The translations under genes were made by a program, and so were the position numbers. A stretch of DNA of 64,000 bases from CBDDFV01 sp965227335 (GTDB lineage: Bacteria; Planctomycetota; Phycisphaerae; Phycisphaerales; SM1A02), in the NCBI GenBank assembly GCA_965227335.1, contig CBDDFV010000010.1:1-64000 (forward strand). The letters run 5' to 3'. The notes beneath the pieces are model-generated. The model was not told the origin of the DNA. It saw only the letters and a list, made by a program, of their open reading frames with translations, and made no database searches. Of this stretch, positions 34,713-43,448 are shown one piece after another (the stretch's first letter is position 1; every line of letters starts with the position of its first letter).

Positions 34713-35534
34713 ATGCTGGTCATCAAAGTTGGCGGAAGTGAAGGCATCGATTACGACGCCGTCGCGGACGACGTCGCCGCCCTGGTCAAGGAAGGACAAC
34801 CGCTGGTTCTCATTCACGGCGGCTCGTCCCTGACGAACCAGGTCGCGGAGCAACTCGGCCATCCCCCCCGCTTCGTCACCTCGCCCTCGGGACATACGAG
34901 TCGACGCACCGATCGACGCACGCTCGAGATCTTCGAGATGGTGTACTGCGGACAGATGAACAAGGGCGTGGTCGAGAAGCTCCAGCAGCGCGGCGTCAAT
35001 GCGATCGGTCTCTCCGGCCTCGACGGCCGCATCTGGGAGGGCAAACGCAAGCCCGCCATCCGCATCGTCGAGAACGGCCGCCAGATGATCCTGCGCGACG
35101 ATTTCACCGGGAACGTCGAGCGGATCAACACGACGCTGCTGCGCACGCTGATGGACGCCGGCTACACGCCGGTGCTGACCCCGCCCGCCATCAGCACGGA
35201 CAGCGAGGCGATCAACGTCGACGCCGATCGCGCCGCCGGACTCACCGCCGTCGCCCTCGAAGCGGAGACGCTCCTCCTGCTCTCCAACGTCCCCGGCCTG
35301 CTCAAGGACTTCCCCGATGAATCATCGCTGATCACGCACGTCGCGCCGAATGAGATCGACCGCGTCGCCGAGTACGCCGAGGGCCGCATGAAGAAGAAGG
35401 TGCTCGGCGCGCAGGAAGCGCTCGACGGCGGCGTGGCCCGCGTCGTGATGGGCGACGCCCGCATCGCCCAACCGATCCGCACCGCCCTCGCCGGACAGGG
35501 CACGGTGTTCGGCGCGCCGGCGGTCGCCTCATGA
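34713..35534 (+). CDS. lysZ: LysW-aminoadipate/glutamate kinase LysZ (ArgB-like)
   Basis: This amino-acid kinase phosphorylates the side-chain carboxylate of the LysW-bound substrate. The 273-residue protein has VIKVGGSEG at the N-terminus, LIHGGSSLTNQV, the substrate region HTSRRTD, INVDADRAAGLTAVALEAE and the late GRMKKKVLGAQEAL helix typical of ArgB-like kinases. GGAAGG precedes the ATG. Its stop overlaps the lysK start as ATGA. In pathway order it acts before lysY. Confidence 0.94.
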   Translation: MLVIKVGGSEGIDYDAVADDVAALVKEGQPLVLIHGGSSLTNQVAEQLGHPPRFVTSPSGHTSRRTDRRTLEIFEMVYCGQMNKGVVEKLQQRGVNAIGLSGLDGRIWEGKRKPAIRIVENGRQMILRDDFTGNVERINTTLLRTLMDAGYTPVLTPPAISTDSEAINVDADRAAGLTAVALEAETLLLLSNVPGLLKDFPDESSLITHVAPNEIDRVAEYAEGRMKKKVLGAQEALDGGVARVVMGDARIAQPIRTALAGQGTVFGAPAVAS

Positions 35535-36631
35535 CCGCCCCGTTTCCCATCCAGACGCGCGACGAATTCAATCCCGACGCGCTGATCCACGCCATGGTCG
35601 CGATCCGCTCCGAGTCGCGCGAAGAAGCCGCGCTCGCGGCGTGGCTCGTGGAGCAGATGCGTGCGCTCGACTACGACGAGGCCTTCGTCGACGAATCCGG
35701 CAACGCCGTGGGCGTGCGGGCGGGCGAAGCGGCCGTCGGCGCGCAGCAGGACGTCGTGCTGCTCGGCCACATGGACACGGTGCCGGGGGAGATCCCGGTG
35801 CGGGTGGATGACGACGGCGTGCTGCACGGGCGGGGCGCGGTGGATGCGAAGGGCCCGCTGGCGACGTTCATCGCCGCCGCCGCGCTCGCGACGCCGCCCC
35901 CCGGCGTGCGGTGGATCGTGATCGGCGCCGTGGAAGAAGAGATCGCATCATCGAAGGGCGCGCGGTTCGTGCGTGACCGGTATGCGCCCGCCGCGTGCGT
36001 GATCGGCGAGCCGAGCGGCTGGGAGGGCGTGGTCCTCGGCTACAAGGGGCGCATGCTGGCGCGGTATCGCGCGACGGCCCCGGGCGGTCATTCGGCGGGA
36101 CCCCTGGGCGGCGTGGCCGAGGCCGCGACGGCGTGGTGGGAGCGGGTGCGGGCGCACTGCGCCGCGTACAACGAATCGAACGAGAAGCTCTTCGACCAGA
36201 TCCTGCCGGCGCTGCTCGATATCAACACCGCCAGCGACGGGCTCTACGACGTCGCCTCGGCCACGGTCAGCCTACGTCTCCCCCCCGCGTGTGATCTCGG
36301 CGCCCTCGAGCAGGCGGTGACGGACGCAGCGGGCAAGACCGGCGAGGTGACCTGCGAGGGACGCGAACTCGCGTATCAATCGTCGCGCACGACCCCGCTC
36401 GCCCGCGCGTTCGTACGCGCGATCGCGGCCCAGGACGGCCGGGCGCGGTTCAAGGTGAAGACGGGCACCGCGGACATGAACGTCGTCGGCCCCGCGTGGG
36501 ATTGCTCGATCGTGGCCTATGGCCCCGGCGACAGCACGCTCGACCACACGCCGGAGGAGCGGCTCGATCTCGCGGAGTATCGCCGCGCGATCGACGTGTT
36601 GCGCGGCGTGCTCGAATCGCTCGAGTTGTAA
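35531..36631 (+). CDS. lysK: LysW-lysine/ornithine hydrolase LysK (M20 peptidase)
   Basis: This zinc carboxypeptidase releases the finished amino acid from LysW. The 366-residue M20-family protein has H80 and D82 in LLGHMDTVPG, a bridging aspartate in GRGAVDAKGPLATF, the general-base glutamates in GAVEEEIASSKG, and the dimerisation domain after YRATAPGGHSAGP. It overlaps lysZ by four bases and ends the operon. The aminotransferase step (LysJ) between LysY and LysK is not encoded here. Confidence 0.94.
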   Translation: MTAPFPIQTRDEFNPDALIHAMVAIRSESREEAALAAWLVEQMRALDYDEAFVDESGNAVGVRAGEAAVGAQQDVVLLGHMDTVPGEIPVRVDDDGVLHGRGAVDAKGPLATFIAAAALATPPPGVRWIVIGAVEEEIASSKGARFVRDRYAPAACVIGEPSGWEGVVLGYKGRMLARYRATAPGGHSAGPLGGVAEAATAWWERVRAHCAAYNESNEKLFDQILPALLDINTASDGLYDVASATVSLRLPPACDLGALEQAVTDAAGKTGEVTCEGRELAYQSSRTTPLARAFVRAIAAQDGRARFKVKTGTADMNVVGPAWDCSIVAYGPGDSTLDHTPEERLDLAEYRRAIDVLRGVLESLEL

Positions 36632-36652
36632 ATCACGAATCCCCGTCGCGCG

Positions 36653-37519
36653 TCACGCGTCCGCCAGCCGGATCACGAAGTCGCTGCCCCGCCCCACCTC
36701 CGAGTACGCCTCGATCCGGCCGCCGTGCTCTTCCACGATGCGACGGGCGGTGGGCAGACCGAGCCCCGTGCCCGTGCGTTTGCCGCTGACGTAGGGATGG
36801 AAGATCGACTCGAGCTTCTCGGGCTCGATGCCGGGCCCCGTATCGATGACGTGGATGGCGACCGGGTGCTCCGCGTCATCATCCGGCGCGTGCTCGACCC
36901 GCACCATCAGTTCGCCGATCGTCGCGTGCGGATCGTCGGTGGACTTCGCGTTGTGCGCCGCCATCGCTTCCGTGGCGTTGATCATCAGGTTGAGCAGCGA
37001 CTGCTTGAAGTGGCCGACGTCGATCGACACGAAGAGCGGGGACGACGGGAGTTTCGTCCGCAGGGTGATGCGTTGCCGGTCGCACTGGGCGTGGTAGAAG
37101 TCGGCGAGTTCCTCGATGACCCGGACGAGGTCGACCCGCTGCTGGTCGAGCTGGAGCCGACCGGCGAACTGGAGGAAGTCCTCGAGGATGCCGCGCAGAC
37201 GATCGGTCTCGCGCGACAACGCTTCGATGCGTCGGAGCAGGCGTTCGCGCACGGTCTCGTCGAGATCCGCGTCACGGATGCCTTCCGTGAGCAGTTGCGC
37301 GTTCAGCCCGACCGTCGACAGCGGATTCTTGATCTCATGGGCGAGCCCGGAGGTCATCGATCCGAGTTCGGCGAGCCGCTCCACCTGCCGGGCGCGTCGT
37401 TCGGCGTCGCGGGTCTGGCGCACCTGGCGACGCACCCGCATCCGCATCACGGGAATCAGCGTGGCGGCGGCGACCGTCGCGCCGACGAGAAGCCCGAGGA
37501 TGACCGACCATGGATCCAT
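36653..37519 (-). CDS. Orphan membrane-anchored sensor histidine kinase
   Basis: The 288-residue kinase has one N-terminal membrane helix (SVILGLLVGATVAAATLIPVM), a short coiled linker, the H-box MTSGLAHEIKNPLS, the N-box LLNLMINATEAM, and the G-boxes DTGPGI and GTGLGLPTARRIVEEHGG. It has no sensory domain outside the membrane helix. GAGG lies upstream of the ATG at 37519. No response regulator is adjacent; the ANTAR regulator at 25067 also lacks a partner. It is convergent with lysK, with 21 bp between stops. Confidence 0.92.
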   Translation of the reverse strand: MDPWSVILGLLVGATVAAATLIPVMRMRVRRQVRQTRDAERRARQVERLAELGSMTSGLAHEIKNPLSTVGLNAQLLTEGIRDADLDETVRERLLRRIEALSRETDRLRGILEDFLQFAGRLQLDQQRVDLVRVIEELADFYHAQCDRQRITLRTKLPSSPLFVSIDVGHFKQSLLNLMINATEAMAAHNAKSTDDPHATIGELMVRVEHAPDDDAEHPVAIHVIDTGPGIEPEKLESIFHPYVSGKRTGTGLGLPTARRIVEEHGGRIEAYSEVGRGSDFVIRLADA

Positions 37520-37948
37520 GGGCCGCCATCCTCGCGAGTGAACGCGAAACGGGCAACCGGCCCCCGTTGCCCTGAATTTCGGGAATGGACGGCGGTCAGC
37601 CCCCCTGGCCGCCGCGTTTGAGGATGTCTCCCGACCGGTCGGCGGCGTCCGGACGCAGAAAATCCGAACGCGGCTGAGAGAAACAGCGACCGGCCGCGGA
37701 ATGAAGGCGTCACGACGTTCGACCGATGACGGCCTCGCCCGACCCGCTCGCGGCATCACGCCCCGCGGCTCCGGCGAACACGAATCCGTCGGGCCCCGTG
37801 GCGGCGACTCGCCCCTCGCTCGCTCACCCCCTTTTGTCCGGCGCCGCGTCCCGGATCATCCAGCCTCCCCCCGGAGCGTCGACACCGTCGTCGGCGCTCC
37901 GGTTCACATTCGGGGGCGGGGTTGACCCTGGCGGTGGACAAAAGAAAA
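37520..37948. other. Intergenic stretch between the kinase start and the pnp terminator
   Basis: No gene is seen in 430 bp. It should contain the promoter of the histidine kinase. One GC-rich imperfect hairpin lies near 37590-37613 (GGCGGTCAG against CTGGCCGCC). Nothing else stands out. Confidence 0.5.
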
Positions 37949-37979
37949 CGGAGCGCGGCTGTGCACCAGCCGCGCTCCG
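37941..37979 (-). terminator. Intrinsic terminator of the rpsO-pnp operon
   Basis: A perfect 13-bp stem (CGGAGCGCGGCTG at 37949-37961 with its complement at 37967-37979) and 5-base loop is followed, on the minus strand, by the T-rich tract TTTTCTTT. It lies 55 bp beyond the pnp stop. Confidence 0.88.
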
Positions 37980-38033
37980 GTTGATCTCATCTTGACGCCT
38001 CAGGCCCGGGGCCTGACATCCGGCGTCTCGGGG

Positions 38034-40319
38034 TTACTCCGCCGACGCGGTTTCCTTTTCCTTGTTGCCGCCGCGCCGTCGACGTCGGCGTCGGCGCTTG
38101 CCGTCGCCTTCTTCGTCGCCGTCGCCATCGCCCTTGCTGCGGCGGGAGCGATCGTCGCCGCCGTCGCCGTCTTCATCGCCGCCGTCTTCGGGCTCCATCG
38201 CCTGACGGCGGGAGAGCTTGATGCGGCCGGTGTCGTCGACGTTGATGACCTTGACCTTGACCTCGTCGCCGATCTTGACGACGTCGTCAACGGACTGGAC
38301 GAAGCCGTCGGCGAGTTCGGAGATGTGGCACATGCCGTCGGTGCCGGGGGCGATCTCGATGAAGGCGCCGAAGTCCTTCACGGAGACGACCTTGCCGTTG
38401 TAGAGCGCGCCGACCTTGACTTCGGCCCCGAGGGCTTCGACTTCCGCCCGGGCCATTTCGCCCGCTTCGCCGTCGGTCGCGGCGATGAAGACGGTGCCGT
38501 CCTCTTCGACGTCGATCGTGGCGCCGGTGCGCTCCTGGATGCCGCGAATGGTCTTACCGCCGGGCCCGATGAGCTTGCCGATCTTCTCGGGATCGATCTT
38601 GATGGTGATGATCCGCGGGGCGTACTTGGAGATGTCCTCGCGGGGGGCCGGGATGACTTCCTCCATCGCGTCGATGATCTCGAGGCGTCCGACGCGGGCC
38701 TGTTCGAAGATCGTCTCGATCTCGTCGAACCAGAGTCCGCGGGCCTTGAGGTCGAGCTGGATGCCGGTGATGCCTTCACGGGTGCCGGAGACCTTGAAGT
38801 CCATCTCGCCGAAGAAGTCCTCTTCGCCGATGATGTCGGTCACGTGGACGACATCGCCGTCGGGCGAGGAGAAGCGGCCGACGGAGATGCCGGCGCAGGT
38901 GCCCTTGATCGGCACGCCCGCGTCCATCATCGCGAGGCACCCGCCGCACACCGACGCCATCGAAGACGAGCCGTTCGACTCGGTGATGTCGCTGATGATG
39001 CGGATGGTGTAGGGGAACTCCTCGGTGTCGGGGAGGATCGCCATGAGCGATCGTTCCGCGAGGGCGCCGTGACCGATCTCACGCCGGCCCGGGCCCATGA
39101 TGCGGCCCGCTTCGCCGACGCAGAACGGCGGGAAGTTGTAGTGCAGGTAGAACTTCTTCGCGTACTCCGGCATCAGTCCGTCGACGATCTGTTCGTCGCG
39201 GGAGGTGCCGAGCGTGCAGCTGACGAGCGACTGGGTCTCGCCCCGCTGGAAGAGCGTGGAGCCGTGGGTGCGCTCGAAGATCCCGACCTGCATGGTGAGT
39301 TCGCGGATTTCCTTGGCCTTGCGGCCGTCGGCCCGCTTCTTCTTCTCCCACACGAGTCGGTGGGCGGTCTTCTTCTCGAGCTGGCGGAAGGCTTCCTTCG
39401 CCATCTTGAGTCGCTTCTCGCCTTCCGCCGCCTCGGCGACGGTGGCGTCGGCGGGAATCGCGAAGTGCTTCTCGAGGACCTCGTCGCGGAAGGCGCTGAT
39501 CGCCTCGTTGCGTTCGGCCTTGCCGGGGATGAGCCGGAGCTCCTCCATCTTCTTGCCGGCGACCTTCTTCATCGTCGCGGTGACATCGTCGGACGGCACG
39601 GAAAGTTCGCCGACACGCTTCTCACCGGCGTCGGACTTCTCGACCAGCTCCTCGATCATCTCGAGGATCGGCTTGACGCCTTCCTCGTATCCGAACTCGA
39701 TCGCGTCGAGCATCGCGTCCTCGTCGACCTCCGCCGCCCCCACCTCGATCATGTTCACGCCGTCGGCGTGACCGGAGAGGACGAGGTCGAGATCGGAGTA
39801 CTCGAGCTGGGCCTGCGTCGGGTTGAGGATGAACTGCGGGCCGTCGTCGGTGAAGACGCGGCCGACCCGGACGGTGGCGACCGGGCCTTCAAAGGGCGCG
39901 TCGGTAAGCGAGAGCGCGGCGGACGCCGCGCAACACGCGAGGACGTCGGTGTCGTTCTGCCCGTCGTGCGACATGACCCACGCCTGGATCTGGACTTCAT
40001 CGATGAAGCCGTCCGGGAAGAGCGGACGGATGGGCCGGTCCATCATCCGCATCGTGAGGATTTCCTTCTCGCTCGGCGGCCCTTCGCGCTTGCGGAAGCC
40101 GCCGGGGAACTTGCCGCCGGCGGAGAGCTTCTCGCGGTAGTCGCACTGGAGCGGGAAGAAGTCGAGACCGGGCCGCGGGTTCGCTCGAATGGCCGAACAG
40201 AGCAGCGCGGTGTCCGCGTAGCGGGCGATGACCGCCCCGCTCGCCAGACGCGCGACTTCGCCGGTCTCGAACGTCATCAGACGACCGCCGATTTCGCGTT
40301 CAACTGTGATTTTCGTCAT
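38034..40319 (-). CDS. pnp: Polynucleotide phosphorylase
   Basis: This phosphorolytic 3'-5' exoribonuclease takes part in RNA turnover. The 761-residue protein has two RNase PH domains (with FFPLQCDYREKLSAGGKFPG in the first and RGETQSLVSCTLGT in the second), a helical linker, a KH domain (IGKLIGPGGKTIRGIQE, about 570-590), an S1 domain (VKDFGAFIEIAPGTDGMCHI) and an extra C-terminal tail of about 45 residues that is first acidic and then arginine-rich (GKRRRRRRRRGG). It lies 285 bp downstream of rpsO, the conserved bacterial order. Confidence 0.97.
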   Translation of the reverse strand: MTKITVEREIGGRLMTFETGEVARLASGAVIARYADTALLCSAIRANPRPGLDFFPLQCDYREKLSAGGKFPGGFRKREGPPSEKEILTMRMMDRPIRPLFPDGFIDEVQIQAWVMSHDGQNDTDVLACCAASAALSLTDAPFEGPVATVRVGRVFTDDGPQFILNPTQAQLEYSDLDLVLSGHADGVNMIEVGAAEVDEDAMLDAIEFGYEEGVKPILEMIEELVEKSDAGEKRVGELSVPSDDVTATMKKVAGKKMEELRLIPGKAERNEAISAFRDEVLEKHFAIPADATVAEAAEGEKRLKMAKEAFRQLEKKTAHRLVWEKKKRADGRKAKEIRELTMQVGIFERTHGSTLFQRGETQSLVSCTLGTSRDEQIVDGLMPEYAKKFYLHYNFPPFCVGEAGRIMGPGRREIGHGALAERSLMAILPDTEEFPYTIRIISDITESNGSSSMASVCGGCLAMMDAGVPIKGTCAGISVGRFSSPDGDVVHVTDIIGEEDFFGEMDFKVSGTREGITGIQLDLKARGLWFDEIETIFEQARVGRLEIIDAMEEVIPAPREDISKYAPRIITIKIDPEKIGKLIGPGGKTIRGIQERTGATIDVEEDGTVFIAATDGEAGEMARAEVEALGAEVKVGALYNGKVVSVKDFGAFIEIAPGTDGMCHISELADGFVQSVDDVVKIGDEVKVKVINVDDTGRIKLSRRQAMEPEDGGDEDGDGGDDRSRRSKGDGDGDEEGDGKRRRRRRRRGGNKEKETASAE

Positions 40320-40575
40320 TGGGTGATTGCCTTTGTTCCTCGACGCGTCACGCGCCGAAATGTCGTTCCGTCAGGCGGGATGTCGCGGAGATGGACGGAC
40401 GGCGCATCGTCGCCGGGCGACGCGACCGTCAGATTCCGTCGTCATGTCCATGAAATGACATCACGCCCCCGACCGAGGAACGAAGGGGCAGAAGGCAAGC
40501 CACAGAGGCAGGACCGGGATGTGGGGGGAAATCCGTGAGTCGAACGACTGTTGCTTGCCCACTGCCGCTTCACAA

Positions 40576-40603
40576 CCGCGGTCGGGCAAGAATGAGACCG
40601 CGG
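40576..40603 (-). promoter_or_regulatory. Hairpin directly after rpsO, possible attenuator or processing site
   Basis: CCGCGGTC at 40576-40583 and its complement at 40596-40603 form an 8-bp stem with a 12-base loop, starting two bases past the rpsO stop. No T-run follows, so it would at most weaken read-through into pnp or act as a processing structure, as between these genes in E. coli. The rest of 40320-40575 shows nothing clear. Confidence 0.5.
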
Positions 40604-40604
40604 C

Positions 40605-40874
40605 TTACTTCCGCAGACCCAACCGTTTGATCAACGCCTGATACGCCTCGCGATTCGTCCGCGACAGATACTTGAGCAGACGGTTGCGCTTGCCGACCAT
40701 CATCAGCAACCCGCGCCGCGACGCGTAATCATGCTTATGCTCGCGGATGTGACCGGTCAGTCCCTGAATCCGCTCGGTGAGAATCGCAATCTGAACCTCC
40801 GGCGAGCCACAATCCGTGTCGTGGCGCCGGTGGTCGCCGACGATCTCCGTTTTTCGTTCCGCAGAAACAACCAT
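40605..40874 (-). CDS. rpsO: 30S ribosomal protein S15
   Basis: The 89-residue protein binds 16S rRNA in the small-subunit platform. The family pattern is complete: DTGCGSPEVQIAILTERI in the form HDTDCGSPEVQ, LTGHIREHKHDYASRRGL, VGKRNRLLKYL and a final LIKRLGLRK. GAGGAAAG precedes the ATG at 40874. It is followed by pnp on the same strand. The long in-frame extension upstream is unrelated sequence and was rejected. Confidence 0.97.
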   Translation of the reverse strand: MVVSAERKTEIVGDHRRHDTDCGSPEVQIAILTERIQGLTGHIREHKHDYASRRGLLMMVGKRNRLLKYLSRTNREAYQALIKRLGLRK

Positions 40875-40999
40875 GCCTGGCTTTCCTCTCGTTTCGTTTC
40901 GAATGCGGGATCGTAGCACCATCCGGGCGCCGACGCAAAGCACCGAACCCCCCGATTTCAACCCCGTCTGATCCCCCCGAACATGCCACGAACGGGCCG

Positions 41000-41923
41000 T
41001 CAGCCCGCCGCCGTCCGCTCGACTTCCACCAGGGCCAGCCCCCGCTTGAACCGACCCATCAGCCCGATCAGGCCCAACGCGTAGAAAAAGAGGGCCACCA
41101 CCAACACCCCGCCGAGGCAGCCCACGACCAGCCCGACGCCCTGGATCCACGGCTCCAGAACCGTCCCCGCGGCCGCCTGGGTGACCTGCAGATCGGACGC
41201 CACGTCGATCGCCACGACCGTCGGAAGCAGCCATCGGAAGACCCCCGCCGTCTTCTCGCCCCGCCGGACGAGATCGGCGTCCGGAATCCGCCGCGCGTAG
41301 CCGGTCAGCACCCGCAGCGACGCCACGATGGCGAGGGTGAACGCGACGACCGCCAGGAGTTTCAGCAGCGGGGTGAGCCACGTCGCGACCTCCACCGGAA
41401 AATACCGCGACCCGAACCAGAATCCGCCGGCGACGAAGGTTGCGATCATCGCCCCCCGGGCCCGCATCCGGTCGGAGGTGACTTTCTCCGTCTCCGACTC
41501 GCGCGGCTCGAGCGACGTCACCATGAACGCCCCCGCCACGGCCGACGCCAGACCCGCCAGCATCACCCCGAGCGTGATCCACGACACCACGTCCTCGACC
41601 AAACGAGGCACGGTGACGTTCCCCTGCGATTGAATGATCGAAATGGCGATCATCAGCGCGATGGACCCCACCGCCATGAGAATCGGCGCCGTCATGCCCA
41701 GCGCGAGCAGCTTCTGGCCCCGCACGATCCGCCGCAGCCAGTCAAGATCCGCATCGATGAGCCGGTCGCCGACGAGGGACGGGCCGACGTCGTCGCCGCA
41801 CTCCGGACAGACGCCCGACGGCGTCATGCCCCGCAGGTTGTAGCCGCAGCGGATGCAGCGGACATCGATGTCGATCGGCGTCTCGGGGGCGTCGGCGACG
41901 GGCGTGGCGTCGGGGTCGGTCAC
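41000..41923 (-). CDS. Zinc-ribbon membrane protein of a planctomycete type
   Basis: The 307-residue protein has an N-terminal zinc ribbon, CIRCGYNLRGM followed by GVCPECG (about residues 23-43), and about seven hydrophobic segments after it. The CxxCGYNLRG ribbon fused to membrane helices is a recurrent planctomycete arrangement of unknown function. The start is GTG at 41923 with GAGG upstream; no ATG lies nearer. It lies 126 bp upstream of rpsO on the same strand. Confidence 0.8.
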   Translation of the reverse strand: MTDPDATPVADAPETPIDIDVRCIRCGYNLRGMTPSGVCPECGDDVGPSLVGDRLIDADLDWLRRIVRGQKLLALGMTAPILMAVGSIALMIAISIIQSQGNVTVPRLVEDVVSWITLGVMLAGLASAVAGAFMVTSLEPRESETEKVTSDRMRARGAMIATFVAGGFWFGSRYFPVEVATWLTPLLKLLAVVAFTLAIVASLRVLTGYARRIPDADLVRRGEKTAGVFRWLLPTVVAIDVASDLQVTQAAAGTVLEPWIQGVGLVVGCLGGVLVVALFFYALGLIGLMGRFKRGLALVEVERTAAG

Positions 41924-42026
41924 GCCTCAACGGTGGCATACGGAGCGCCCGCACGCAAGCGGATCGATGGGCGGAGCCGCGAGCGCCGTGGGAGAACGAC
42001 GCCGACGCGTCGGCGCTCAGGCGCGT

Positions 42027-43259
42027 TCAGGCCATCTTCTCGAGCCACGTGCGGATGCGTTCACAGCCGGTGCGGATGAGCTGGTCGCTCGCGGCGAAGC
42101 TGAGGCGGACGTGTCCGCAGCCGCAGTCGCCGAAGTCGTCGCCGGGCACGACGGCGACGTGGGCCTCGTCGAGCAGGGCGGCCGCGAAGTCGACGGCGGT
42201 CTTCATCTCGCGTCCGCCGGGGCTCGTCCGGTTGAGGTACGCGCTGATGTCGGGAAAGACGTAGAACGCGCCGGTCGGCTGCGGGCAGCGGACGTTCGGC
42301 CACTGCCCCACCGCGTCCCGGATGATCTTCGCTCGCGCCGCGAAGGTCTCACGCATCAGTTCGACCGCGGCCCCGGCGTCGTTCAGTGCGGTGACGATGG
42401 CGGGATAGACGAACGACGTGATGTTGCTCGTCATCTGGCCCTGGAGACGGGTCACGGCCTTCGCGATCTCGCCGTCGTTCCCGGGGGCGCAGAGATACCC
42501 GATCCGCCAGCCGGTCATGGCGAAGGCCTTGGACAGACCGTTGACGGTGACGGTGCGGGCCGCGAGATCATCACGCGAACCGAGCGAAAAGTGCTCGACG
42601 CCGCCGTAGATCAGTTTCTCGTAGATCTCGTCGGTGATGATCGTGACGTGGGGATGCTTCGCGAGGACGTCGCCGAGGGCGTTGAGTTCGTCCGGCGTGT
42701 ACATCGTGCCGCACGGATTCGACGGCGAGTTGATGATGAACGCGGCGGTGTCGGGGGTGAGCGCCGCTTCCAGTTGGTCCGGCGTGATCTTGAAGTCGTT
42801 GTCGACCGCGCCGGGAATCTCATCGACGATCGCGCCTGCGAGTTCGGCCATCGGCTTGTAGCTCACCCACGCCGGCGTGGGCAACGCGACGCGCTGACCC
42901 GGGTCGATCAGGACCTGCAGCACTTCGTAAAGGGCGTGCTTCCCGCCGACCGTGATGACGATGTCCGACGCCCGGCAGTCGATGCCGTTCTCGCGCCGGA
43001 GCTTGTCGGCGATCGCCTCTCGCGCCTCCGGCTCGCCGGGCACCGGCGCGTAGTGCGTCATGCCGCTCCGCAACGCATCCATCGCGGCCTGCCGGATGAT
43101 GGTCGGCGTATCGAAATCCGGCTCGCCGACGCCGAAGCCGATCACGTCGACGCCCTCCGCCTTCAACGCCTTGACGCGGGCGGAAACCGCGAGCGTGGAG
43201 GAGGGTTTGAGCAGTCGGACACGTTCGGACAGACGGGATGAGGCGGCGGCGGTGCTCAT
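42027..43259 (-). CDS. Class I aminotransferase, aspartate aminotransferase type
   Basis: This 410-residue PLP enzyme transfers amino groups between aspartate or a similar amino acid and 2-oxoglutarate. It has VIGFGVGEPDFDTP, SPSNPCGTMYT, TDEIYEKLIY with the PLP-contacting residues, the Schiff-base lysine in NGLSKAFAMTGWRIGY (about 242) and the substrate-binding arginine in GHVRLSFA. It resembles subgroup I-beta/gamma enzymes such as AspC of Thermus. The lysW operon lacks its own aminotransferase, but LysJ is a different (class III) family. TATCCT lies six bases before the ATG. Confidence 0.93.
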   Translation of the reverse strand: MSTAAASSRLSERVRLLKPSSTLAVSARVKALKAEGVDVIGFGVGEPDFDTPTIIRQAAMDALRSGMTHYAPVPGEPEAREAIADKLRRENGIDCRASDIVITVGGKHALYEVLQVLIDPGQRVALPTPAWVSYKPMAELAGAIVDEIPGAVDNDFKITPDQLEAALTPDTAAFIINSPSNPCGTMYTPDELNALGDVLAKHPHVTIITDEIYEKLIYGGVEHFSLGSRDDLAARTVTVNGLSKAFAMTGWRIGYLCAPGNDGEIAKAVTRLQGQMTSNITSFVYPAIVTALNDAGAAVELMRETFAARAKIIRDAVGQWPNVRCPQPTGAFYVFPDISAYLNRTSPGGREMKTAVDFAAALLDEAHVAVVPGDDFGDCGCGHVRLSFAASDQLIRTGCERIRTWLEKMA

Positions 43260-43271
43260 GGGGGGAGGATA
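43260..43271 (-). promoter_or_regulatory. -10 hexamer of a probable leaderless promoter for the aminotransferase gene
   Basis: On the minus strand TATCCT (plus-strand 43266-43271) is followed by six C and the ATG at 43259. The six intervening bases cannot pair with the anti-Shine-Dalgarno sequence. Confidence 0.5.
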
Positions 43272-43448
43272 AAGGGCGCACGGGAACGAGGACAGGCGCC
43301 AGTCGCCGCCCAGACGTGTTTTTTTGTCGCGCCCCGGGGGCGTGACGCCCCCGCGCCCCGTCCGGACACGACGAATCGACGAAGGCACGGGTATCCTTTT
43401 CGGTCCAACGGTCGCACGGGGCGACCGACGACTCCCGGAGCCACGCCC

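Noticed and set aside
37520..37948. Riboswitch or small gene between the histidine kinase and pnp
   Set aside because: Only a GC-rich imperfect stem was seen. No conserved RNA motif or credible frame could be supported.
37992..40538. Plus-strand open frame of 848 codons
   Set aside because: It is the antisense of pnp. The opposite strand gives full-length polynucleotide phosphorylase.
40875..41582. N-terminal extension of ribosomal protein S15
   Set aside because: S15 is about 89 residues in all bacteria, and the extension is antisense-like sequence of the neighbouring membrane protein gene in another frame.
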